Source: Alterluteimonas quercicellularis (GTDB lineage Bacteria > Pseudomonadota > Gammaproteobacteria > Xanthomonadales > Xanthomonadaceae). Taken from it: a DNA stretch of 64,000 bases. Location: NCBI RefSeq assembly GCF_021191635.1, contig NZ_JAIWPR010000034.1, positions 1 to 64,000 on the forward strand, read 5' to 3'. Below, in pieces: positions 56,819 through 64,000 of the stretch (position 1 is the stretch's first letter; every line of letters begins with the position of its first letter). The notes beneath the pieces are model-generated. The model ran no database searches, had not been told where the DNA came from, and was given only the letters and a program-made list of their open reading frames with translations. Made by a program: the position numbers and the translations under genes.

Positions 56819-59140
56819 ATGACCGAGACCCAACCGCACAAGGCGCGGCAACTGCTGGCACGCGCGCGTCCCGCCATGCCCGCCATCGCGATCCTGCTGG
56901 TCCTGCTGGCGGCGTGGCTGGCCTGGAGCGGCTGGCGCCAGATCGAGGACGGGCACCGCCGCGCCGGCCTGCAGCAGGCGCGCGACGCGACCGTGGAGGC
57001 CGTGGAGCGCGCGCTCAAGAGCGAGCAGGCGCAGATGGCGTCCCGGCTGGAGTCGCCGCACGTGCGCCAGCCGCTGATCGACGGCCGGCTGGAGGCCGCG
57101 GCCGCCGCGCTCGCCCACGAGTGGCCGGGCCTCGAGGAGGCCGCGGTCTACCCGCCGGCGCTCGAGAGCGTGTACGCGGGGCTGCCGGAGGGCAGCTTCG
57201 GCCGCGCGGCGGTGCTGGAGGCGGCGATGATCGAGGACCGCGCGGTCGACTGGATCATCCGCGAGGAGGGCGCGCTGCGGCTGGCCGTGGCGATGCCGGT
57301 CCGGGACGCGCAGGAGGCGGTGGCCGGGGTCGCGTTCGCGCGCCTGCCGCTGACGCGCGTGGAAAACGCGTTCCAGGCCGCGGACATCGACGGCGATCAC
57401 ATGTATCTCGCCGTCCGCCAGGGCGGCGTCACCCTGCTTGAACGCGGCAGCGCCGAGTATGCCGACGCCGCGGAGCGGCTGGCCGCGCCGGTGCCCGGCA
57501 CCGGCCTGCGCATCGCGGCCGCCATGCCGCACGCGGTGGCCGCGCCGTTCGGCCTGTCCGGGCCGTCGGCGGTGGGCACGGCGCTGGCGCTGCTGCTGCT
57601 GGCCTACCTGTGCTGGCGGGTGTTGCCCGGCCTCGGGCGCGCCGCCGCCGAGGCCGGCGACGATGCGCCCACGCTGTCCGAGGCGGTGGCGCTCGGCCGC
57701 GCCGAACCCGTTCCTTCCCCCAACGCATCCGAGGTCAGAGACGTGCCCAAGCCCCAGCCAGTCCGCATCGATCGCAGCATCTTCCGCGCCTACGACATCC
57801 GCGGCGTGGTCGGCGAGACGCTCGATGCCGGCGTCGCCGCGCTGATCGGCCAGGCGATCGGGTCGCTGATGCACGAGCAGGACCTGCACGACATCGTGAT
57901 CGGCCGCGACGGCCGCCTGTCCGGCCCGGACCTGGTGGCCGGCCTCGTCGAGGGCCTGCGCCGCGCCGGCCGCAACGTCATCGACATCGGCATGGTGCCC
58001 ACGCCGGTCGCCTACTTCGGCGCCTACCACTTGCGCACCGGCTGCTGCGTCTCGCTGACCGGCAGCCACAATCCGCCCGACTACAACGGCTTCAAGATCG
58101 TCGTCGGCGGCGAGACGCTGTCCGGCGACGCCATCGTCGACCTGTACTCGCGCATCAGCGAGGACCGCCTGTACGCGGCGCCGGCGCCGGGCGGGCTGAC
58201 CCAGCGCGACATCGCCGAGGACTACGTGGAGCGGATCGCCTCTACCGTGGTCACCGAACGCCCGCTCAAGGTGGTGGTGGACGCCGGCAACGGCGTCGCC
58301 GGCGAGATCGGCCCGCGCGTGCTGGAGGCGATCGGCGCCGAGGTGGTGCCGCTGTACTGCGAGATCGACGGCACCTTCCCCAACCACCACCCTGATCCCA
58401 GCGAGCCGCACAACCTCGAGGACCTCGTCAACATGGTCGCGCGGCTCGACGCCGACCTCGGCATCGCCTTCGACGGCGACGGCGACCGCCTCGGCGTGGT
58501 GACCCGCGACGGCGAGAACATCTTCCCCGACCGCCTGCTGATGCTGTTCGCCGCCGACGTGCTCGAGCGCAACCCGGGCGCGGTGATCCTGTACGACGTC
58601 AAGTCCACCGGCCGCCTGCCCGGCCACATCCTGCGCCACGGCGGCAGCCCGCTGATGTGGAAGACCGGGCACTCGCTGATCAAGGCGAAGATGCGCGAGA
58701 CCGAGGCCGAGCTCGCGGGCGAGATGAGCGGCCACTTCTTCTTCGCCGAGCGCTGGTACGGCTTCGACGACGGCATCTACGCCGCCGCCCGCCTGCTGGA
58801 GATCCTGGCTGCGCAGCCCGAGGCGCCCAGCGCCGTGCTGGCCGCCCTGCCGGCGGGCGTCTCCACGCCGGAGATCAAGGTGGAGGCCCCGGGCGGCGAC
58901 CCGCACGCCTTCGTCGACCGCTTCCAGGCGGCCGCGCAGTTCGACGGCGCGCGCCTGTCCACCATCGACGGCCTGCGCGCCGACTGGCCCGACGGCTGGG
59001 GCCTGGTGCGCGCCTCCAACACCACCCCGGTGCTGGTGCTGCGCTTCGACGCCGACGACCAGGCCGCGCTCGATCGCATCCGCGAGACCTTCCGCGCCCA
59101 GCTGCTGGCGGTGGAGCCGGAGCTGACGCTGCCGTTCTGA
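56819..59140 (+). CDS. algC: Phosphomannomutase/phosphoglucomutase with membrane-sensor N terminus
   Basis: 773 residues, much longer than soluble AlgC/XanA (about 460). Residues 19-38 (AIAILLVLLAAWLAWSGW) and about 245-263 (ALALLLLAYLCWRVLP) are membrane helices enclosing a periplasmic region of about 200 residues. The mutase (about 316-773) has the phospho-Ser416 in TGSHNPPDYNGF and the metal loop FDGDGDRLG. It interconverts mannose or glucose 1- and 6-phosphates for LPS and exopolysaccharide. The order coaBC-dut-algC is conserved. Confidence 0.93.
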   Translation: MTETQPHKARQLLARARPAMPAIAILLVLLAAWLAWSGWRQIEDGHRRAGLQQARDATVEAVERALKSEQAQMASRLESPHVRQPLIDGRLEAAAAALAHEWPGLEEAAVYPPALESVYAGLPEGSFGRAAVLEAAMIEDRAVDWIIREEGALRLAVAMPVRDAQEAVAGVAFARLPLTRVENAFQAADIDGDHMYLAVRQGGVTLLERGSAEYADAAERLAAPVPGTGLRIAAAMPHAVAAPFGLSGPSAVGTALALLLLAYLCWRVLPGLGRAAAEAGDDAPTLSEAVALGRAEPVPSPNASEVRDVPKPQPVRIDRSIFRAYDIRGVVGETLDAGVAALIGQAIGSLMHEQDLHDIVIGRDGRLSGPDLVAGLVEGLRRAGRNVIDIGMVPTPVAYFGAYHLRTGCCVSLTGSHNPPDYNGFKIVVGGETLSGDAIVDLYSRISEDRLYAAPAPGGLTQRDIAEDYVERIASTVVTERPLKVVVDAGNGVAGEIGPRVLEAIGAEVVPLYCEIDGTFPNHHPDPSEPHNLEDLVNMVARLDADLGIAFDGDGDRLGVVTRDGENIFPDRLLMLFAADVLERNPGAVILYDVKSTGRLPGHILRHGGSPLMWKTGHSLIKAKMRETEAELAGEMSGHFFFAERWYGFDDGIYAAARLLEILAAQPEAPSAVLAALPAGVSTPEIKVEAPGGDPHAFVDRFQAAAQFDGARLSTIDGLRADWPDGWGLVRASNTTPVLVLRFDADDQAALDRIRETFRAQLLAVEPELTLPF

Positions 59141-59160
59141 GCGGAAGAGCCAGGCACCCC

Positions 59161-59190
59161 TTGCACTGTGATCGGCGTCCCTATAAGAAT
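59161..59190 (+). promoter_or_regulatory. Possible promoter of the Fic-RHS pair
   Basis: TTGCAC (59161-59166) and the AT-rich block TATAAGAAT (59182-59190) could be -35 and -10 elements, with 15 or 17 bp spacing depending on the -10 register. It lies about 30 bp before the GTG of the Fic gene. Confidence 0.4.
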
Positions 59191-59215
59191 GTGAAGAAAC
59201 GCGGTCAGGGGGGCC

Positions 59216-60277
59216 GTGGTGGAAGAATGGACTCGGGCCAGGCGCGAGCCGCCGGGGGTGTGGTCGAGTGTGCCGTCCTCGTTGACTGGGCGAACACTCG
59301 AGTACTTCGCGCCCAGGCCGATGGACGAACTCGTCGCCTGTCTTCGGCGGGAAGATCCCGCACGGCCTCATCATTGGCGAAACGCACCCTTCGAGGTGTC
59401 TCTGCCGCTGATCGCGCTGTTGTCCAGTGCTTCGGCGCGATCGCCTGCCCGCATCGCCCCCGGCGATCCCGTGTGGCGCGCGCTGTCGGGGCAGGCGCAT
59501 GGCGGCCGATTGTTCGAACTAGCGGGCGCCGTCAGCACAGGGCCTGTCCGGTTCAGGGAGCAGATCGCGTTTGCGGGAGGCCATTCGCCCTCGACCGCGA
59601 GGATCGTCTTCGCTCCTCATGCCGTGATTCCCGGGCTGTTCGGATCCTTGGAAAAGACGATCTCCGGCACCGGCGATCGCTGGCATCCCGTCGAATTCGC
59701 AGCGGTGCTGGCCTACTTCGTATTGCACTTGCATCCGTTCGACGACGCGAACGGGCGGTTCGCGCGATTGTTGGTGCTTAACGAGGCTTCGCGCAGTGGA
59801 GCGTTGTGGGCGGGTGCCGCGATGTCGGTACTGATGGTCGTGGCCCGGGAGGAACTGGCGTCTTCGTGGGTCGCCGCTCGGCGCGAGGGGCTGCAAGCCT
59901 ATCTGGAGTCGTCGACGCACTTCGTGCAGGCCCTGTTCGATCACGCCGCCACGTCCGGTCTTTCCGAAACAGTGATCCGGATGGGCGAAGCGGCGCGAAG
60001 GGCATGCGCTTCTGGTGCTGTCCGAAGAATGCTCTACGAACTGATCGTCGGAGGTTCGATCGCCTTGTCGAGAGTCCGGGAGATCGCAGGCTGCTCGACG
60101 AGAAAGGCGGAAGGGTTGCTGGATGCGCTTGCTCGCGAAGGGGCCGGCGTGGCGAGGAAGTCTGTGGTCGGGGCGGGCCTGGTCGCCGACGTGACGCCGT
60201 GGGCGCGTGAAATCGCGGAAGGGGCGGTACGGGAAGGGTTTAGGGCGAATCCAATCGTTCAGGGGGAATGGCGTTGA
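59216..60277 (+). CDS. Fic-domain protein coupled to RHS gene
   Basis: 353 residues, GTG start with AGGGGGG 2-8 nt upstream. The Fic motif HPFDDANGRFAR (His173) has Ala in place of the first Gly, still within the family pattern. The flap region IVFAPHAVIPGLFGSLEKTI is present. No (S/T)xxxE(G/N) inhibitory motif was found in the protein, unlike the Fic at 12368. A C-terminal winged-helix-like part (SRVREIAGCSTRKAEGLLDALAREG) follows. Its last 10 bp overlap the start of the RHS gene. Confidence 0.88.
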   Translation: MVEEWTRARREPPGVWSSVPSSLTGRTLEYFAPRPMDELVACLRREDPARPHHWRNAPFEVSLPLIALLSSASARSPARIAPGDPVWRALSGQAHGGRLFELAGAVSTGPVRFREQIAFAGGHSPSTARIVFAPHAVIPGLFGSLEKTISGTGDRWHPVEFAAVLAYFVLHLHPFDDANGRFARLLVLNEASRSGALWAGAAMSVLMVVAREELASSWVAARREGLQAYLESSTHFVQALFDHAATSGLSETVIRMGEAARRACASGAVRRMLYELIVGGSIALSRVREIAGCSTRKAEGLLDALAREGAGVARKSVVGAGLVADVTPWAREIAEGAVREGFRANPIVQGEWR

Positions 60278-63200
60278 AGAGAGTGGATCTTGGTTGCGAG
60301 TTGGGGATGCGTTCCGGAGCGAGTGTCGCTGCCGCGATCGCGATCTGCTTGTTCTTTTCCTTGCCATCCGCGGCTTCGGACAGCGATGGGGTGAAGGATC
60401 TCGATACCGTCAGAGTGCCCGGAATTCGGCCGGATTATCCTCGGCCGGTCATCAACCGCCCTGGCATTACTCTGCGTCCGGGAACGAACTTCCAGTACTC
60501 CCTCAACTACTGGGAGACCTCCGTCCCTGACTACTATCAGAATTCGGACGAGACGAGTGCGTACGAGGATCCGTCGTACTCGTGCGACAAGGTGCCGCAG
60601 GCCAATCCAATTATCGTCGGCACGCGGAACAAGATCGAGACGGAAATGGATTTCGTCGATCACGCCGCAGAAATGCCGTTGACGCTGATTCGCACATACA
60701 ACCGACATCTCGAGTACTCGCCGGACAATATCTTCGGCCAGAACTGGACGACCCCGTTCGACAGGAGGCTTGGCTATGACCAGTCGGGAAGAATTCAAGC
60801 GCACCGGCCGGATGGAAGGATCATCCTGTTTTATACCCTCGACGGCACCAACTACCTGTCCGGTGCGAATCGTCTGGTAGTCACGAGCGCGACGGGGCGA
60901 GTTCTCTACAGCGAAGAGGGTACCGTCGAGGTCTACGTCGGAGATCGGATTAGTGAGGTCAGGAACCTGCAAGGCGTCGGTTGGAACTATACCTATACGT
61001 CGGATAACCGTATCCATCGAGTGACGCATACGTCCGGGCGATTCATCCAGTTCAACTGGAGCAATGGCGGAGTGGCTTCTATCCAGGATCCTTCCGGAAA
61101 TCTGTATCGCTATGCTTACAACAATCTCACCGGAAGCGCGTTGAATCGGCGTCTTAGGTCTGTAGCCTATCCCGGGTCTTCATCGGAATACGTGGATTAT
61201 CATTATCAGGGATCCGTTCTATCCGGCAAGTCTTTCAGCGGGGTGCGCTACTCCACATTCCAGTACAGCGATACCAGAATCGTTGCGGAACATGCGGGCG
61301 GAGTGGAAAGGTATACGTTCGACTACGAACTGGATCCCGCGACAGGGCGTGTCGCTCAGGCTGTCGAGACCAACCCTCTCGGCAGGCAGACCACCTATAA
61401 GTTCGATCACCGCGGAAACGTCACAGAAACCACGGGACATCCAACAACCTATTGCGGAGCGACGTTTTCCGAGGTCGCCTACGACAACCGCGGAAGGCGC
61501 AGCGTGGCCGTCGACGCAAACGGCAACGCAACTCACTATCAGTACAACGACAGGGATCAGTTGGTCCGGGAGGCTCGCGCTCTAGGGACTGCCCAGGAGG
61601 TCGTGCGCCTCATCGAATGGGATGCAGGCTACAACCGCAAGCTCAAGGAAACCATCGAGGGGCGCGGAAGCACTATTTATCGCTACGATGCAGCGCAGCG
61701 ATTGGTTTCAGTGACGGCAAAGAACCTGAGCCCGCATGGCGTTGCCGGACAGGAGCGGGCGAACCAATACGCCTACACGACCCATGCCAACGGGGTCACC
61801 GCCTCCATTTCGATCGACGGACCTGTGCCCGGGACGCAAGACAGGGTCGTAAGGCGTTACGATGCGGCGGGTATACTGGTTTCCGAGGAGAACGGCCTCG
61901 GCCACAAGACGACCTATTCGGCGCACAACGGGCTGGGCCAGCCGGGTCGCGTGGTGGGCCCCAACGGCGACGCGACCGAGTATGTCTACGACGCGCGCGG
62001 CCGCGTGCTGAGCCAGCGCAGCTGGCCCGAGGGCGCGCTGGTGGAGACGCGCTACGTCTATGGGAATTCGGGTCTCCTGGAAGCCATCCAGCATCCGGAC
62101 GGGCAGCGGACGGTGTACGCCTACGACGCGGCCCGGCGCCTGGTGGCCCAGTCGAATCGGCACGGCACCGGCTTCGCGGTGCGGCAGACCGTGTACAACG
62201 CGCTGTCGCTGCCGGTCGAGGAGCGCATCGGCAGCGCCGCGGCGCCGCCGGGCTCGGTCGTCACCGGGGTCATCGACGGGGTGACGGGCAGCGAGGCGGC
62301 CGGCTACACGATCGGCGGCTGGGCCTGCTCGCTGTACTCGGACGCGTCCATCCAGGTGCATTTCTACGCGGGCGGGCCGGCAGGCAGCGGCACCGGCGTG
62401 CTCAGCATCCCGGCCAGCCAGGCGAGCGAGTCGGCGGTGGCGCAGGCGTGTCGCGCCTCCGGGAGCGCCTACCGTTTCCGCATCGCCATCACCCAGGCCA
62501 TGCGCGAACAGCACGGCGGCAAGGCCATCCACATCCACGGGATCTCGCCGATCGGCGCGAGCAACCCGACGATCGCGAGGTCCGGACAGTTCGTGATCCC
62601 GGCATTGCCTGGAACCTCACCGCCGCCGCCGCCACCACCAACGCCGCCGCCACCGCCGCCGCCGCCGGAGCCTTGCGACCCGAGCTACGCCTGCGTCCCG
62701 CTGGGCGGCGAGGTGCTGCTCGCCTCGACCACCGTGCAGCAGGTGGCCTTGTCGGACGTGGTCTATCGCGCCTACGCCGACTACGACGAACTGGGCCGGG
62801 TCCGTGCGCGCCGCGGCAACAATGGCCAGCGGACCGCCTATACCTACGACGGCAACGGCAACCTGCTGACCACCACCGACGCGCTCGGCCGGACCTCGAC
62901 CCTGGCCTACGACGCGCTCGGTCGCGTGGTCCGCGCCACCGATGCCGCCGGCGGCGTGACCACGTTCGCCTACGATGCCCAGGACCACCTGGTTCGCTTG
63001 GTGGACCCGAAGGGCAACGCCACCACCTACGAGTACGACGGCTTCGGCCAGCTCTGGCGCCAGACCAGCCCGGACACCGGCACGACTACTTACGCCTACA
63101 GCGCCGCGGGCCTGCTGACCGGCATGACCCGGGCCGACGGCAGCGGGCTGAGCTACCAGTACGATGGTCTCGGTCGCCCGAATCGGGTCGGCAGCGGCAC

Positions 63201-64000
63201 GGAGGTGCGCACTTTCACTTACGACAGCTGCGAGCAGGGCATCGGGCGGCTGTGCGTGGCCGCCTATCCGGGCGGCCAGCGCAACTTCGGCTACCGGCCC
63301 GATGGCCGGCTATGGGCCACGCGCGACTTGGGGCCGGGCAGCAACGACTACACCTCGTACGCCTACGACAGCCTGGGCCGTCTGGGCGGCATCGCCTACC
63401 CGAGCGGCGTGGCGGTGGGCTACGGCTACGCACAGGGCCGGCTGGCGCTGGTGCAGGCGCTGATCGGCGAGGCCAGCCTGGACGTGGTGCGCGACATCCG
63501 CTACTCGGCCACCGGCGCGGTGCTGCAGTGGACCCGCGGCAACGGCGTGCCGCAGACCAGCGAGTACGACCAGGACGGCCGGCTGGCAAGCCGGGTGGAC
63601 AGCGGGGTGATCGGCCACACCTACCGCTACAACGCGGCCGACGAGATCGTGCAGATCCTGGACCAGGGGCGCCCGACGAACAGCCGGACGCTGGCCTACG
63701 ACGTGCTGTCCCGGCTGGTGCGCGACGAATCGCAGGTCGGCAACCAGGCGTTCGAGTACGACCGCAACGGCAACCGGACGCGCCACCAGTGGCACCATGC
63801 CGAGCCGTACCTGGTGGAGGCCGCCAGCAACCGGCTGCTGTCCACCAACCTCGCCTTCAGCCACGACGGCCGCGGCAACCGCGCCACGCAATCGTGGGGC
63901 GGCTCGACCGCGACCTACGGCTACGACGCGTTCAACCGCCTGAAGACGTTGCACCGCAACGTCGCCAGCACGTACCTGAGCCCCAACTACGAAACGCGGA
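60268..64000 (+). CDS. RHS/YD-repeat protein, 5' part (runs off the window)
   Basis: Open frame from the ATG at 60268 to the window end, more than 1240 residues. A signal-like segment (ASVAAAIAICLFFSLPSAA, about 18-36) suggests export. The N-terminal DUF6531-like part has FVDHAAEMPLTLIRTYNRH; YD repeats follow (TYKFDHRGNVTE, YVYDARGRVL, YTYDGNGNLLTTTDALGR, YEYDGFGQL). Between repeats (about residues 670-810) lies an inserted domain with GGWACSLYSDASIQVHFYAGG and IHIHGISPIG, then a poly-Pro linker. The hypervariable C-terminal end is outside the window. GC rises sharply near 61900. Confidence 0.9.
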   Translation, partial: MALKRVDLGCELGMRSGASVAAAIAICLFFSLPSAASDSDGVKDLDTVRVPGIRPDYPRPVINRPGITLRPGTNFQYSLNYWETSVPDYYQNSDETSAYEDPSYSCDKVPQANPIIVGTRNKIETEMDFVDHAAEMPLTLIRTYNRHLEYSPDNIFGQNWTTPFDRRLGYDQSGRIQAHRPDGRIILFYTLDGTNYLSGANRLVVTSATGRVLYSEEGTVEVYVGDRISEVRNLQGVGWNYTYTSDNRIHRVTHTSGRFIQFNWSNGGVASIQDPSGNLYRYAYNNLTGSALNRRLRSVAYPGSSSEYVDYHYQGSVLSGKSFSGVRYSTFQYSDTRIVAEHAGGVERYTFDYELDPATGRVAQAVETNPLGRQTTYKFDHRGNVTETTGHPTTYCGATFSEVAYDNRGRRSVAVDANGNATHYQYNDRDQLVREARALGTAQEVVRLIEWDAGYNRKLKETIEGRGSTIYRYDAAQRLVSVTAKNLSPHGVAGQERANQYAYTTHANGVTASISIDGPVPGTQDRVVRRYDAAGILVSEENGLGHKTTYSAHNGLGQPGRVVGPNGDATEYVYDARGRVLSQRSWPEGALVETRYVYGNSGLLEAIQHPDGQRTVYAYDAARRLVAQSNRHGTGFAVRQTVYNALSLPVEERIGSAAAPPGSVVTGVIDGVTGSEAAGYTIGGWACSLYSDASIQVHFYAGGPAGSGTGVLSIPASQASESAVAQACRASGSAYRFRIAITQAMREQHGGKAIHIHGISPIGASNPTIARSGQFVIPALPGTSPPPPPPPTPPPPPPPPEPCDPSYACVPLGGEVLLASTTVQQVALSDVVYRAYADYDELGRVRARRGNNGQRTAYTYDGNGNLLTTTDALGRTSTLAYDALGRVVRATDAAGGVTTFAYDAQDHLVRLVDPKGNATTYEYDGFGQLWRQTSPDTGTTTYAYSAAGLLTGMTRADGSGLSYQYDGLGRPNRVGSGTEVRTFTYDSCEQGIGRLCVAAYPGGQRNFGYRPDGRLWATRDLGPGSNDYTSYAYDSLGRLGGIAYPSGVAVGYGYAQGRLALVQALIGEASLDVVRDIRYSATGAVLQWTRGNGVPQTSEYDQDGRLASRVDSGVIGHTYRYNAADEIVQILDQGRPTNSRTLAYDVLSRLVRDESQVGNQAFEYDRNGNRTRHQWHHAEPYLVEAASNRLLSTNLAFSHDGRGNRATQSWGGSTATYGYDAFNRLKTLHRNVASTYLSPNYETR

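Overview
The window is about 72% GC and almost fully coding. It looks like a chromosome segment of a Xanthomonadaceae/Lysobacteraceae gammaproteobacterium (Lysobacter, Luteimonas or Xanthomonas relatives). The reasons are an oleABCD olefin cluster close to the Xanthomonas type, an Ax21-family barrel protein, the yibN-secB-gpsA, ubiK-comM-glnK, speE-M48-speA and coaBC-dut-algC neighbourhoods, and dispersed palindromes built on GTAGGAGCGCGCTCGCGCGCGA.

Layout. 1-4641: start of hemD, a thioesterase, a lipoprotein, yibN-secB-gpsA, and a TetR/thioesterase pair behind a 26-bp palindrome. 4642-5225: gene-free, with two palindromic repeats and the ax21 terminator. 5226-11123: ax21, a DUF6122 protein, trmL, an SDR, an M16 protease and a DUF4156 lipoprotein. 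11248-20500: oleA, then oleB, oleC and oleD, with fic, a UPF0114 gene, an output-less bacteriophytochrome and a YkgJ-type protein lying between them. 20562-23889: DUF1328, ubiJ-ubiB and a pseudouridine synthase. 23890-24462: a DUF2059 gene whose 3' end is lost in a suspicious homopolymer- and adapter-like stretch. 24532-27547: YitT, arfB, an acyltransferase and an unknown protein. 27606-29154: three paralogous secreted eight-cysteine peptides behind a membrane-anchored CxxS glutaredoxin-like protein. 29230-33292: LysR and the glyoxylate bypass genes aceB-aceA. 33366-37627: tandem S9 peptidase lipoproteins. 37741-44841: comM, ubiK, glnK, speE, an M48 protease and speA. 44887-45037: a repeat-bounded element. 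45034-49068: an SDR, an exported protein, a SPOR protein and argS. 49101-54061: a siderophore receptor with DUF3649, PepSY and DUF3325 proteins and a Fur-box-like site. 54090-59140: radC, separate coaC and coaB, dut, algC. 59216-64000: a second Fic gene overlapping the start of a large RHS/YD-repeat protein that runs off the window.

Most of the window is conserved housekeeping. The accessory material is the Cys-rich peptide/glutaredoxin group, the two Fic genes (one inside the ole region, one joined to RHS), the RHS gene with a sharp internal GC change, and the dispersed palindromes, two of which supply the stop codon of the adjoining gene. No tRNA, rRNA, CRISPR array or transposase was seen. 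All assignments come from reading the sequence; no database search was run.
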